64,000 nt of DNA, taken from Wallemia ichthyophaga EXF-994. Lineage: Eukaryota; Basidiomycota; Wallemiomycetes; Wallemiales; Wallemiaceae. The stretch is taken from assembly GCF_000400465.1 (NCBI RefSeq), contig NW_008806296.1:1-64000 (forward strand), in the 5' to 3' direction. Below, in pieces: positions 44,666-57,565 of this stretch. The notes under the pieces were generated by a model, which saw only the letters and a program-made list of their open reading frames with translations, was not told where the DNA came from and did no database searches. The first letter of the stretch is position 1; the number at the start of each line of letters is the position of its first letter. A program made the translations under genes and the position numbers.

Positions 44666-45662
44666 AAGTTTTGCTTTTTTTGATACCAGCTCCAACTGTG
44701 ACTTGAAGCGGCCGTCTAATGTTGGATTGCTCAAAGAAGGCAGCTCCTTTTTTTCACAGCAGCTTCAGCATTCATGAGTGTTCGAAGATGCTGATTCTAT
44801 GTTGCTCCGGTTGCAGTCAAGTATTACACACTAAGACGTATAAAGATACTTCTGTAACTTTCAGGCTCTCACTAGTTCATTTTTGTTTAATATGGCTCCC
44901 GTAATTACCACAACTCTGCACTAAACACATCTCGCAGATGCGCCCATTTGACTGTTATATGCATAAAAGTACAAATGTGATATCAAATGAGTGCAGTGGT
45001 CGATCGATTCGACAGAACGCCCGCGCAAGATAGCACAAAAGCTTGGATCATTGAGAGGGGCCTGCAGCCTGGAGCGTGACGTTATTTTAACCCACCCAAA
45101 CAAAGAGACCGTCGATTTCGAGACCCTCGCAACAGACTAGTTTTTTCTCGTCGATCTAGTGTGTTGTCAGCATTGCAGGTTGCGCGAAAAAAAAGGAAAC
45201 CGTAAATGGCATACCCGACAAGTGCGGAACAAGGTCATATTTTAGCCTTAAAACGTAGAGACAAAGATCTGTTAACTCTTTTTATCTCAGTCAGATATAA
45301 ATCATGATACATAGTCAAAAGCGTTACAATCTCAGTCAGGCGCTCGAAAAGAATGTGAACAAGCAACGTGCCTCGATTCCGTCAAAAATGTTAATTTCCC
45401 CATCACAAATTATGTTACGAAAATATACATATAAAAAAGCATTTCACACCAATTTATTAATCTAAAAAATCTTCACCGCTTTTGAACTCAATTAACTCCT
45501 CAGGAAGAAAATATTTTATTGCATTGGTATCATGAAGCTAAAAGCACCCAAATCCAAGAAAAACTTGGAAAATTTACTTAAACGCCAAAACGCGAAAATA
45601 ACAGAATTGATGACGTAAAAGATATTTGATATTGTATTTGTTTTCAAGCCTGGGATGTCAAA
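44666..45662. other. Noncoding, LINE-terminus fragment
   Basis: About 1 kb without a supported ORF. At 45312-45332 the minus strand reads GTAACGCTTTTGACTATG, part of the LINE 3' end block. Near 45117-45190 lies a GC-mixed stretch of unknown nature. Confidence 0.4.
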
Positions 45663-45768
45663 GGGGCAGTAGTGTAATGGTTATCACTGAAGGCTTGCAT
45701 AGTCCTGTCTTTCAGGCAAAGCAACTATCTGTTTCTTTCCGATCCCGGTTCAATTCCGGGCTGCTCCA
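45663..45768 (+). tRNA. tRNA-Ala(TGC) with 34-nt intron, copy 2
   Basis: Differs from the copy at 37535-37640 at a few positions only, all in the intron. G3:U70, discriminator A, T arm and anticodon loop are unchanged. The 3' flank (CCAATTTTTGCC) is also shared, so the duplication included flanking DNA. Opposite orientation to copy 1. Confidence 0.88.
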
Positions 45769-46131
45769 ATTTTTGCCATTTGTTTGTCTGGATCATTCTA
45801 GTCAGCGACAAAACAGCGACAAAACGTATGTGACAAAATTTAGACTTTCTTATAATTTGAGACTAATGCGGTGACTGATGGTAGGATTTGTGTTACTTGT
45901 CGGCGTTTTCCCCGTCGTGGCTCGAAGATTCAGCAACGCTGAGCAACACCTCCTTTTATGGTGACGAATGATATAGATAAATGAGATGGAGTTGTCCCGC
46001 ATACATCAAAAGGACCATTCTATTGTAACTGAAATATACAATGACACATACACGATATGATGTGAAACAAAGTAAATACGGCAAATGACAAAACAAAAAG
46101 CAAATGAAAAAAGAGGAAATAGAAATAACAA
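45769..46131. other. Intergenic, nothing recognised
   Basis: About 360 AT-rich bases between tRNA-Ala and the convergent 3' end of ATG22. Confidence 0.4.
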
Positions 46132-48008
46132 TCACGACCTAGCTTGAGAGTAAATTCTTGCATCAACAGCGCCCTGATTAGGACGAATTTTATGCACGAG
46201 AACGGGAAGGGGCAGAATGAAGAGGGCGGCGATAGCGAAAAAGCCTGAACGGATATTACTAGATTTGTCAGCAAGCAGACCAACCAACAAGCTACCAACG
46301 AATGAGGTGCTTTTTGAGGAGATGGCGTAGATGCTAAACCAGTGAGCTTCGCGACCAGGTGGAATAAGGGCGCTGAATACGGTACGGGCGTATGACTGAA
46401 ATGCGCCGTATATGGCACCGAAATATACTGCAAAGACGAACATCTCAGCTTGAGTGGTAAACCCGCCGAACGGAGCTTGTTGAACGAGTGGAAGAAACCC
46501 AAGGAGACCGTAGAGAGGGACCAAGAGACCAGCTAAGACGAGCGCTACAAGTGAGCGGTGGTTCGACCATCCCAGTCGCTTCTGCAGATAGGGTGACGAC
46601 ATCGACCCCAGCGCACCAGCTAGTGGTGACAACACCGTTATAGCGAGCAGCTGCTGGCTCTGCATGTGCAGCTGTGTCTTCGCAAATAAAATGGCTGTTG
46701 ATGTAATAGTAGCAAATCCTGCAAAGTGTCAGATCTCGGCCGAAACCCGCAAATGAAAGTCTCTCACCATCCGATAGAGATGCCCAGGCGAGAAGGAACC
46801 AGTACGTCGATTGAAGTTGTTTAATCTCTGCTACTTGAAATGTCTGGTAGAGTCTCTTCCATGCAGCCTTAATAGCTTCTTTGTACGTGAGTGTGTTCTC
46901 ACCTAGCCTTCCCTCCGTAGCTGGAGTGTCCTTCCTAATGAGTGTAATGGCAGGTACAGACAGGGAGGCCCATAGCACACCAGTGAGACTAACACACGCG
47001 CGTATCGCGACGACTGGGCTCCGTTCACTAAACAGCTTCCTTGCTCCAATTACTAAGACGGGCGGCGGGACAGGGTTGTTGGGCGGATGAGGTGTTTTGG
47101 AGAGTATGTTGAGGGGTATGAGTAACACTATGAGTAGTGCGATACCAGATGCATATCCTATTGCTTGACCATAAGCTGATAATTTGGCAGTGTGCGTCTG
47201 TACGCTGTGATTGTCGACCGATCCACCCTCACTTTCGACGTCAGCGTCGCCAGATGAGGACGAGCACTCTGAGTGGGAGAAAGAGGCATTATCGTCGACA
47301 TCTTCCCCCTCTTCAGGCTCGTGCGTGATTATCGGAGTGTAGTTGTTATCTAGGCCGTATTTGACCCGCTTAGCTGACCTTTTGGCGAGAAAAGGGAGAT
47401 ACGAGTTCAAGCAGACGCCGCCTACGCCGTAAGACGTCTGGGTGAGAACTGCCACGATGGATGCTAATGGCCAGAAGAGCCCTGTGAGGGGATAGAAGGA
47501 CATACAGGCGATTGAGCCTATGACGGCGGATGCTGTGAGGAGGTGTAGTCTGTGTGATACTGATTGCGCGCTCGTTAATGAGAATACTGAGGATGAGTCG
47601 AGCTATTACCATTGTCTGCAGCTGTACCCAGTGAAATCACAGCCAAGGCCTGAATGACGACGCTTATGCTGCCTACGTACAAGCTTGTGACGCGTCAAGA
47701 TGGTTTAGCGTTTACAAAGCCTGCCCACCTGTAAGATGCGCTTTCAACTCTCCATCCGAGGAATGAAATGCGACCATCGTGACCAGCGTTTTCAGTAGCC
47801 AGTTGCTCGAGTGCGAGTGGAATAAAGAAAGCCCCCGAAGCAACAATATACTGATAAACTCAATGAGCCGATCAAACGTCATATCCCACAACTCACTGGC
47901 TCGAAAGCAGCTTGAGCGACGAACCAGCCAGTCTTGAGAGTCTGACTGGCATTAAGCGGGTAATTCTGGGCATATAAATTCACGCACATCTCTCAATTTA
48001 AACTTCAT
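46132..48008 (-). CDS. ATG22: Vacuolar amino-acid exporter Atg22
   Basis: MFS-type vacuolar permease that releases amino acids after autophagic breakdown. Six exons: 48008-47988, 47932-47897, 47850-47729, 47683-47610, 47559-46768 and 46718-46132 (543 residues, exact). The N-terminus reads TGWFVAQAAFEPYIVASGAFF, the family start of helix 1. About twelve membrane segments with the Atg22 acidic Ser-rich loop (EEGEDVDDNASFSHSECSSS) between two of them. Near the end SYARTVFSALIPPGREAHWF is the family's best-conserved segment. Exon 1 is only 21 nt. Confidence 0.92.
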
Positions 48009-48105
48009 GTTGACTGTAGGGAACGAGAGAATGCATTAAATATAAAAATTAAACAAAATTGAACGCGCTAATGTTAAAGAGTGGATGTCTATAATAGTAA
48101 TAAAC

Positions 48106-49302
48106 TCAAGAAGCTTGGCCATACGCCGCATATGGCTGCGCCGGCTGTTCATTCACTGTAGCTGGAGATGTTTGTCTCATTTGATAACTGTCGCCGTAAC
48201 CAGTGGCGTATCCAGCTCCTGCATGCTCAAGGTCTGCTCTATGTGAATGCTGAGGATATGTACCGCCGTAACCGGGAGCGTAGCCGGTGGCGTATCCAGT
48301 ACCATCATTATGGAAATCTGTAGTTCTTTCAGAGTACATGTTGTCGACAGTAGGCTCGTTTGCTTCTTGTGGATTTGGAATGAGGTGAGATTCGGCTTTG
48401 CTAAGATGGTCAGCCTCCCATGCAGCAGCCTTGCGCAAGAAACGCGGAGAAGTCTTTGCAGCTGGCCAGAGGTCGAGACCGAGGGTTATAAAGTAGAAGA
48501 CAACCCAGAACGCGGTAATCCATTCGAAGGAGGCAGCAGCTGAGGTGATATCGTAACAGTTTCTGCCGGGGTTTTGGGGGGAGTAGATATCGCCACTACA
48601 AGTGCCTTGTAAAGCACCAAATGTGATAGCACAAGCGACAGCAAGCCCGACGACGAGAAGTTTCATAATGCCGTTTCTTCTTAAGTGAGCTCTGTCGGGA
48701 TGATCGAACGCCAGGCACGAGACTTCGCAGGTTTGAGAGATAGCAGAAATGGCGATACCAACGACAAAAACAACGGTCATTGACCAGTGCACGGTGGGGT
48801 GGTTGACATCGTCCATAATACCGAGGGTGATAAGCCCTGCAGAACCGATGATACCAAAAATGATGGTAATCCACCCAAAAGCGACTTCTCTTTTTCTAAG
48901 AGCTTCAGGGATACGTTCGAAAGATCTAAGCCACCGTTGCGCAATGATACTGGGGTTTGTCAGAGGGGGACAGAGAGGAATCCAGTGACACAAACCCGAT
49001 GAGGTAGAAAGCAACGGTAACACAGTTCATCGCTATAAAGAAGGGCTTCCATGTTGCACCAAGATCACTAATATAAACTACGAGACCACGCTGACGGATT
49101 GAGCTTCGTAAGATTACTAACCCAGGGGTATTGATAGGTAACTCACTCCGCTAATGATTCGATAGTAGTCGTTCGTGGCCCATAGAGCTAGTAAACCGAC
49201 AAGATCTGCAGTCCAAACAGCGGCTGCTATCAAAGGCGCGTAAACGATCCAACCATATTTGAGGTGCGTTGGTTTTGGTGCCCGGGTTGTATCCTCTGGC
49301 AT
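48106..49302 (-). CDS. Frag1/DRAM/Sfk1-family membrane protein
   Basis: Polytopic protein of the Sfk1/DRAM family (plasma-membrane lipid or PI4-kinase regulators in yeast). Exons 49302-49147, 49090-48996 and 48949-48106 (364 residues, exact). Family features: YISDLGATWKPFFIAMN, RKREVAFGWITIIFG, and HPTVHWSMTVVFVVG before CEVSCL. About six helices, then a soluble C-terminal tail with repeats of the type GYATGYAPGYGG. Function is inferred from family. Confidence 0.8.
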
Positions 49303-49588
49303 ATTAGGGTGGATTGTATAACAAAATCAGCTGCTGCTACGGCGCTGAAGATGAAAGTGAAAGAGTTGGTTCAAGGAGCGACTAAGCGTGCAAATAAAAA
49401 TGTAAATATTACGAATTATATGCGCCATTCATTTATACATTTGAGTATCCCCTGCGCTGCTCTTGCCTCTCGACATTCCACTGCGTACAGTTATTTTCGG
49501 ATGAGTTGCAGCAATCCGCAATCTGAAGTAAAGGATCCGGGCGCTGATATTCCAGAGCGTGAGCTTGAGTCATTTATACCCACCAGCC

Positions 49589-50943
49589 ATGCTCAACAAC
49601 CTAATCCCAGGTCGTACGAAACCAAAGAACAATCAATGTATCAAGTGCAAGACTGCAGCGCCTGTTATTCAAATTAGACACGCGTTGTACTGCAGGTTGG
49701 TCTGATCCACGCATAACCACCCACCACTCAATTCCCCACCAGAGAATGCTTCGTTTACGCCACTTCCGGCAAATTCCTCAAATGGTTCCTCTCAAACTTC
49801 AAACCCAACGACGTTCATCCTGTCTTCTACGTAGCTGTCTCTGGTGGTCCCTCCTCTCGTTATCTTCTCCAGCTTCTCCACACTCAAATGTCTCCGAGGA
49901 AAGGCAAAGGTAGTTTCATTAGGCCTGGCTCAGCTGAGAAGCTTGTCGTTATCTACGTCGATCAATCGAAAGTCGTCCCTGGTGCTGAAAATCTTCGCAA
50001 TCACATAGAAGACATGGTCAAAGATTTTCCTTCAGTTGAGATTATTGAGGCTGATGTCTCTGAATCATGGAAGGGCAGTCAAGCGTCGATATCTGCCTAT
50101 TTATCCGGTCAGCCAGGCCAGCCACCCAGTGCAACAGCGTCTGAGCCCACTGCGGATTTATTCGACAGCACGCTATCAACATCATCACAAGAATCGCATC
50201 TGGCTCTACTCACCCATCACATTATCCTACGTGAAGCGCGAAAGCATGCCGACAGCCTACTCGGTAAAGATAGCACAGCGCCTCTCTTCTTGGGAACGAG
50301 CGCAACACGCGTAACGATCAAGCTTCTCTCCTCCATGTCCAGAGGCAGAGGCTGGTCTGTGGGATCTGGCGAAGTGCAACCTGAATCAACTCAGTATGGT
50401 CTCAATGTATACCAGCCGCTTCTCAACACCTCCTCAAAGGAAATAGCCTACTACAACCGGTTCGCTATTCCAGCACACTCGCAAGCAGTGGTGAACAGAT
50501 CTTTTACCACTTTCTCTCCACCTAAATCTTCCATTGATAGACTAACCGAGGAGCTCGTCGTGTCGCTCGAACGCGGTTTTCCTTCGACAGTGTCGACAGT
50601 GGCGCGCACAGGCAACAAGATATCTTTCGCCGGTGAAACTAAGGAGGGTGAGAGGCTGTGTACTCTGTGTGGTTGGCCGGCCAGAGCTAAAGCGAATGAA
50701 TGGAAAAATGGCATTGCAATAACTAAACTAGCGGGCGAAGAGGATGAGAGTAATCCCCTAGCTGATATGCTCTGCTATGGCTGCTACACTAATCTCACTG
50801 ATTCGCGCGCCCGTTCTCATGTCAATTACGCTCTGCCAGGATGGACAGATGAGTATGCCGAGAAACAGAAAGTGACGGAATCAGAGATGCGCAAGGAGAT
50901 TGAGGATTGTCTGATAGACGACAATGACAATGACAATGAGTAG
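49589..50943 (+). CDS. NCS2: Cytoplasmic tRNA 2-thiolation protein 2 (CTU2/Ncs2)
   Basis: Partner of Ncs6 in thiolation of wobble uridine U34 in tRNA-Lys, Glu and Gln. Exons 49589-49695 and 49743-50943 give 435 residues exactly. The N-terminal zinc-ribbon type motif (CIKCKTAAPV..LYCRECF) is followed by the PP-loop-like VAVSGGPSSRYLLQLLH and a C-terminal pair CTLCGW and CYGCYTN. The first exon must be spliced on for the N-terminal cysteines. Internal ATG at 49888 is not the start. Confidence 0.9.
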
Positions 50944-51880
50944 TTTTGTACAATTATATTTTATTTATTTCGCCATCTCAAACAGTAAAGCACACGCGAT
51001 GGACGATTTGCTCAAGAATCTGAGATATAAACTTTTGAGTCGAATTGGGGATTGGATTGGATTCAAGTGAAGCAAGCTGTATCAGCTGAAGTTTTGCGAG
51101 TGTGAGATTATGTCTTGTACAGTAGTCCACACTCCCATCACAATCAAAATTAAGACATATTCCATTTCCACGTCGTTTCTATCAAGTACAGCTTGTTTCC
51201 ACAATTGACCGTTGTACAAGAACAATTGCTCGATGATATAATTCAAATCGAGGGTTGTTCGCTGTGTCGGGTTATGTCAAAATTCCCTGCAGCTTTCTTT
51301 GAAGGGTGACATCTTCTCGCAGATGAATCTCACATAACACGTCTCAGATTTACACACGCTCCATCATCTCTTCAAACCATCCGTGTCAGACAGGGACTTG
51401 GAACGGGGTACTTAGAGTGCTGAGCACTGAGAATGCTCAAATAGCTTTTCTTTTTTTAAATATTTTTGCTGAACTTTTCCTCTGTACATCAATGTTTCAT
51501 TAAGCGGCATCCGTTTGATGTTTCAAAGCGAATGGGTCAACTCGCGGAGAAATACTGAAACGGTTTCTCGGACGTCAGGTGCGTATGTTCCATCGAATGC
51601 GCTCCTTAATGTATGCAATCCACCTTTCCGATCCCAGCTATTGAACTATTCTTGTCCTCTGGAATGGAGCAGTGAGCTTGGACCATAGAGCAAAGTGCCT
51701 TGCGATAGTTTCAATGCGATATAAATACGTAATTTCACATAATTAGACATATTCCAGCACCTGCCAAATTAGCGGACGCTGTCCAGACGGTCAGTCCGCC
51801 CCTATAATGTGTACCTGATAAGAAAGTGAGGAGGCACATATATTTTTTTTTACTGCTGTCAATCAACTGCTAACTGAACA
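50944..51880. other. Intergenic, about 940 bases, nothing recognised
   Basis: Promoter side of the GPI protein, including a pyrimidine/poly-T stretch (51840-51852) directly before its leader. No ORF or RNA gene supported. Confidence 0.45.
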
Positions 51881-52489
51881 ATGAAACTCACTGCACTGCT
51901 ATCAATCGCTGCGATCGGCGCAACAGCCTCAGCACACCTCCTGCACAGACAGGACAGCCTTGGGGAGTCGTCCGAGCAGTGCCTCCAGAATGAGTGCAGC
52001 AGCTTGTACAGCGCAGTACGGAATGACTGCTACAGCGACTCAGACAGTATCGATAACATGAGCAACAAGCAGAAACACCAGCTGTACGGCTGTTTCTGCG
52101 ATGCTTTCAGAAGCGCGTCGGACGATTGCAAGACGTGTGCATCGAACGCTGGGCTGGATTTCAGCAGCTTGACTAACGAGTACTGCTCGGAGGCTAGCGA
52201 TAACTCTAGCCCAATTACTTCCGTTGCTTCCATCTCAAAAACCAGCTCAAAACAATTGCATAGCTACACAAGCACACACGGAGACTCTTCAAGCTCTTCT
52301 CCTACTTCTACTCCTACTTCTACTCCTACTTCTACTCCTACTTCTACTCCTACTCCTTCTCCTCCGCCATCGGACGGCAACGAAAACGACGACTCTGAAC
52401 AAGACGGCGATTCCGGTTCTCTAACTGCGATCCCATCAATTACTTTCATGGCTTCTGCGCTGGTATTGGCGAGTGCACTAGCACTCTAA
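51881..52489 (+). CDS. Secreted cysteine-rich GPI-anchored protein
   Basis: Single exon, 202 residues. Signal peptide MKLTALLSIAAIGATASA; a domain with eight Cys (CLQNEC, NDCYSD, GCFCDAF, CKTCAS, EYCSEA) of the kind seen in small fungal wall proteins; a Ser/Thr/Pro stalk with PTST repeats; and a hydrophobic GPI tail (ITFMASALVLASALAL). Wall location is inferred from this layout. No intron is seen. Confidence 0.82.
   Translation: MKLTALLSIAAIGATASAHLLHRQDSLGESSEQCLQNECSSLYSAVRNDCYSDSDSIDNMSNKQKHQLYGCFCDAFRSASDDCKTCASNAGLDFSSLTNEYCSEASDNSSPITSVASISKTSSKQLHSYTSTHGDSSSSSPTSTPTSTPTSTPTSTPTPSPPPSDGNENDDSEQDGDSGSLTAIPSITFMASALVLASALAL
52301..52354 (+). repeat. 12-nt tandem repeat encoding Pro-Thr-Ser-Thr
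   Basis: Four nearly identical units of CCTACTTCTACT in frame inside the GPI protein stalk; length is likely polymorphic. Confidence 0.85.
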
Positions 52490-52606
52490 GCCAGCGCCTA
52501 AAATTAAGCATACCACTGGACGGTGTGCTATTTCTAATTTGCCCATTCAATGTGCTCCAATCCTCTTTGATATAATTGTTGCAACAAAATACATACTCTT
52601 TCACTC

Positions 52607-53381
52607 ATGTCCATCACATATGAATGCGTCCTTCTCGGCACATTCGACAGCAGTCTACTGGACAAAGTGCGCGACAAGCTGCGGGTGATATGCGACGCGA
52701 ATGGTGATCTGCACTGCCACGAGAAAGTAATGAGTGTGCAAGCTGGGCCCAACACGACGAATGGACGGATGGTGATGCGGCGGGAGGGTATTGACGAGAC
52801 GGATGAGTCTGCCAAGTGGTGCGTGTGTGTAAAGTGGCGCAGGGTTTGCAATTCTTACAAGCCACCAGGACTGCTGTGCGTATTTTCAGAGCTGAACCAG
52901 CGGTGAGTTTGGCCTTTCGAGCTGAGCTGATCACATAGCACAGCCATAGCCGCACTTTCCCAACTAACGCACAAAAGTCTCGCTACAACCCACAGCTTCT
53001 CATCCGCTCCACTATCAACTTGCCCCTCGATACCAATCACAATGCTGTCGAGTTTGTGCAGGCTCTCGGATACAACCCGAATCACGAATTCAGCAAGCGC
53101 GGCGATACGTATATGTGCAACGGCGTCATAGTCGGCGTCTACCAACTCCATAATGTCGGTGTCGGTGTCTGTCTATGAGTTACGCACACTAACTAAACCT
53201 CCCCTAGGTAAATGGAGAGCGCGTACATGAAGATAATGTGTGGATGGTCGAAGTGCGCAGCTTGCCAGTCGTGCCTGACCAGAGTGCAGTCGCCGATCCG
53301 CTCAATGTAGCCATGCACAATTGTCTCAAACTGAAAGCCACACTGAAACCATTAGTCTTGTTAAAACGGGTAGAGCACTAA
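52607..53381 (+). CDS. MED18: Mediator complex subunit 18
   Basis: Head-module Mediator subunit. Multi-exon, from MSITYECVLLGTFDSS to a stop at 53381. Conserved Med18 elements are the N-terminal YECVLLG, the long strand-loop with KWCVCVKWR, and the C-terminal LGYNPNHEFSKRGDTYMCNG followed by VNGERVHEDNVWMVEV after an intron. Two or three short introns lie between 52820 and 53215; their exact edges near 52830-52980 are uncertain. Length of about 200 residues fits. Confidence 0.75.
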
Positions 53382-53561
53382 TCGCACTCATGACACTAAC
53401 CGATCTAACCGCACTTAACAATCTATGTAAAAGTAACTAATTTATCACCGTTATTTCTATAAATAAACTTAAGTCTGGGTATACACTTAGTCGTTTGCAT
53501 TTTGTGAGCGCAAGACAAGTTCAAACGAGAGAGTTTAATCTCATACGTTAACCGCCAAATC

Positions 53562-56500
53562 TTAGAAGAAGCCAGACTCTGACAGCATTCTAGCCATTTT
53601 CTCATCGTCTCTCTCCCTAGGTTCGAGTTTCAAACTGATTGGGAACGCGTCAGGTGCGCTGTCAGACTCTTCCAGCTGCTGTAAAACTATTTTTGATATT
53701 TGTGGTATAGGTGTGAAATTGTATGGCGTTGCTTGATATTGCTGTATCTCTGAAATCAAATCAGCTGCCATCTGACGCTTAGCAAAGTTGACAAGAGGGA
53801 AAGAATCTGGTCCACCACCTGGTGGCGAGGTTAGCTGCTGCCCTCCTCTTTCTGCATCCTTCAAGAAATCTGGATTCCCGTCCGTTATGAATGTCAGATA
53901 AGTTAGGTAGACACCTGCGTTACGTAAGTTTGTGATATTTGGTATGCAACACCTTTACACACCTAAAAATGGTACACAGGGCGGATTGATATTGCGCAAA
54001 AGTTGCTTGTAATTAGCAAAGTTCTTCGTGCTGTCGATTGTAGTATCGAGAGACTGTTGGATATTAAGCGCCTTTTGAGACATCTGATCCCATGTTCGCT
54101 TCAGTCTTCTAATAGGAGGGCTGTTGATACCAGCAATGATACCCGCCATGGTCGAAAAGTTGTTCAGCGCTCTACACCTCTCAGCCACATAGATGAACCA
54201 TTTCACCATCGCAGCTCTCTTTTTAGAATCATCGCCCATTCCAAGAACAGAGTGGGTAACCCACGCAGCCAGTCTGTTGGAAAGTTGGATCATAGTTCTA
54301 ATATTTCTAGCTTTGTGCTTTTTAAGATGCTCAGGACCACTCCAATTCTTATTGAGGCATTCATCAGGTTTAATTCTGTTGAAGTTGTGTGACTCAATAA
54401 TTGTAAGCTGTCGAGCCATCTCCAAAGGATCTATATCCATCAACTTGAGTTTCTTAGAGTTTTTAGGGAGAATAGGTTGTGGAGGGAAATTTTGAGCCGT
54501 TATGATCTTCTTCGGTTCCAGCCCGCCTCTTGATTCTCGCCTCTCTACAATTTTTTTCAAGTAGCGCACCGGTCCTACTATGGTCATTGGTATATCAGAA
54601 TCAGCAAAGTGCCTAACACGTTCGAGTATGTAGTTATCTCTATTCTCGTCAAAGTGGTGCTCGAGCCATGACTTCATTACGTTGATAACACGCAGCTGGA
54701 CCACCATCTGCTTTTTCTCCCGCCACATTGTGATTTCATTCTCAACCAACCAGTCTGGCGGACATAGGTGGAATCGTCTAATCAGTAAATCAAAAACCTC
54801 TTCAGACGTTGAGAAAGAAGTGTATGTCATCAAAAATGTTTTGCTGAATTTGAGATCTGTGAGGTTATGAGATTTCTAACTCTCATTGAAAACTACCAGC
54901 TTACCTGAATGTTCATGTGTCGTTAAACGCTCCACCAGAGCTGGCACAGTACCGCCCTTTACGCTTCCATTTGGTTGGAGTATGAGAGAGGTACCGTAGT
55001 CACTATCCAAGAAGTGTGTTTGATGCGTATTTGTCGAGCTCTGTGAAGGGCGTTGCACTCTACCGAGTGACGCTGAGTTAGAGTTGGTGTTATTTTCGGT
55101 ATTACTTGGCAGACTTTCACGACCGCTTTCTCCCAACAGCTTCTGCAACTTCTGCCTTTGCGCGAATTTGTGCTGCTCTTGCAGCTCCTCCACAGACACA
55201 ACCTGTGTTGTATACTGCGAACTTGTCGTCTGAGAATGAGAATGAGTGCGACTTTGAGGACTAGAAGCTGAATCTGATTCATGTCGATTCGTGTGATCAC
55301 CACTGTTACTTGGCTCCATTCCACCGATATCACTATCGTCATCAGCGACTGACTCCATCGGCGCACCAGCTGCACTCTTGCTCGATCTGATCGATTGCCC
55401 TCCCTCCAACTTGGAGAGCTGTAATGATCTTTCTCCAATTTGCGTAGGGCCTGACAGTTGCTCATTTGACGTTAGTTGGTATTGTATATCCGCAATCTCA
55501 ACCAGAGACAACAGACTTTCAAGTACATCAGATGAGGATGACTCTATCTTGGATATGTCTTTAGATATACATCCTATCAGAGCCTCGCATACTTCAATTT
55601 CAGCAAGATTCATACTGATAAGATCCTGGAGTTGCACCAAGGCATTGCCTGAAGAAATCGACAAGCTCAGCTTAGCTTTCTCGAACTCGTGCAAGAAAGA
55701 GTGAGCTTTAGTGACTAAGTTCATGTATTGAGAGTCGTTGGCACTCAGTTTCGTCGTGACATCTTGTCCCAAGATAGGTGAATCGGGCGGATGAGTGGGT
55801 GGCGGTAGCCCGTCGAAATCCAGCATAGGGAGAACGTCAACCTCTTCAGTCGAATTGCAAAATCTTGTGAGTGTAACTAAACAAGATTGTATGGATGGGA
55901 GAAGCTCAGCTGGAAGTTTATTGACTGTTCTGGTTTCTACCTTCTTCTCCTTGCTCTTTGTTGATTGAGATCTACTTTGTTCATTCATTTCCGGATCTAC
56001 TTCCAAGTCTGAATCTGGCTGTGCTTCTTCATCCTCTTTGATTTCTGTTGTCGATATAACCTCTTCATCCTGCTTGATTTGCGCAAGGAACTGATTTAAC
56101 GACCGAAGAGCCTCTCTAGCATCGCCACCCAACTGCTCTAGCTGAAGTAGAGTTGGTTTTCCCATATCTCTCCTTCTCCTTACGGTAGTTACGTGCATGA
56201 TCTCTAACGATTCGGAACGTGGTCCTAACACAGCGAGTGTCTGTCTGGATGGCAAACCATCTCTAACATCCAAAGCACTCTCGATGAAATCCTGCAGAAT
56301 GTTTTGTAGATCCGCGACGTCCTCGTTCATTTGCTCAAGAGCTTTTTTAACAATGCGGCCTGACTCATCAGTAGGTAAGAAGCAAAGAATGCTTTTAGTT
56401 GCTTCAGAGGTGAGTGTGCATTTCGAAAGAGCCGCGGTTAGTCGTCTTTGCGTTGCTTTAAGTGATATAATCGAAGATGGGAGTGATTTGATTGAAACTG

Positions 56501-57454
56501 ACGAGTTTAGTATGCCAGTGCTGAATAGAACAGATCTGATACTATCTGTGGCAGTTTCAATAGCTATTTCAATCTCATTTGACTGTTTGAAATGAACATT
56601 CTGTCTATGCTGTGAAAGCTGATCTTCGTTTGAGTTATTTGAATCATTGAGATTTGACGGGTTAGGCTCGTCGATTGGACCTTCGATGTCAGAGTCTCTT
56701 CTACCAATTGCAGATGCCTCAGCTGTCCAATTGAGCGAAGAGGCGTTGATGAGAGCCTCAAGTGCGACAATAGCCTGAGCTGAGAGGTCTTCTAAAGAAG
56801 GTTGAATGGCAGGTCTAAGAGCAATAGCGACTTGCAAGTCGTCATCTTTCAAAGTGAGTAAGTCGAAGTTATCGAAGCTGTTGCTATTGAGATCGGAGCT
56901 AAACTCTCTGGTGACGTTGGTCGACGTGGGATTGGCCGTGGACATTTGCGAGTAAATAGGGTTAGTTGGAGTGATTGAAGGGCTTTGCTGGTGATCGACA
57001 GAAGGGGAGCCATTGAAAGTGGGTAAATAAGCAGAATTGGGCATTTCTAGTGATTGCTGGCCAGTTTGAGTGTTGAAGTAGTAGATATTTCCATCCAAGC
57101 TTGCTTGCGGTATCCAGTACTCGTCCGGGGTCATATTCTGAGATTCAGGGAGAGGACTGAGAATATCCTGTTCAAGGAGAGCGGCAGCTTCGTCATCGGA
57201 TATCTTTATGACCTGTGCAACAGTGCGTAAGTCCAAAGTGGTTCAAACTGGCTCGATTGGCTCAAATTGAAACTAAAACTTACGTGATTTGAGGGGAACC
57301 ATCCTCTGTCGTTTCCCAGCAGACCATCCCACCAGCCCGAGTCGAGCGTCGTTAATACTTCGATTACGTCCCCGATTACAAAGGGGAGAGAAGAGGAATC
57401 GTGCGATTGGTAATTGTAAGCAGCGCGAACGAAGAACGTTGTACTGCTCGACAT
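53562..57454 (-). CDS. Cdc25-type Ras guanine nucleotide exchange factor
   Basis: Activator of Ras-type GTPases. Exons 57454-57284, 57212-54905, 54856-53963 and 53914-53562 sum to 1,241 residues exactly. N-terminal SH3 (FVRAAYNYQSHDSSSLPFV.. WWDGLLGNDRGWFPS), a WW-like segment (YWIPQASLDGNIYYFN), a long regulatory region with coiled coil and Ser/Thr tracts, the RasGEF N-domain (TFLMTYTSFSTSEEVFDLLI), and the catalytic domain (EMARQLTIIESHNFNRI, LSNRLAAWV, FSTMAGIIAGI, PCVPFLGVYLTYLTFI). It lies directly downstream of a Ras-like GTPase on the same strand. Confidence 0.92.
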
Positions 57455-57565
57455 TAATTTTTATTCGTCTATTATCTATATATTTAACTGATGGGAGTGA
57501 TGCGTTGAGATGTGTATGTGCACTCAGACTGTGCTCAGGCCATTGCATGAAAATTAAGAGTACAG

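Noticed and set aside
46020-46502. 160-codon hydrophobic ORF on the minus strand
   Set aside because: Out-of-frame shadow of ATG22, with composition following the membrane-protein sequence.
54959-55465. 168-codon ORF inside the RasGEF gene
   Set aside because: Alternative frame of the long RasGEF exon; no domain, and the main frame has full family support.
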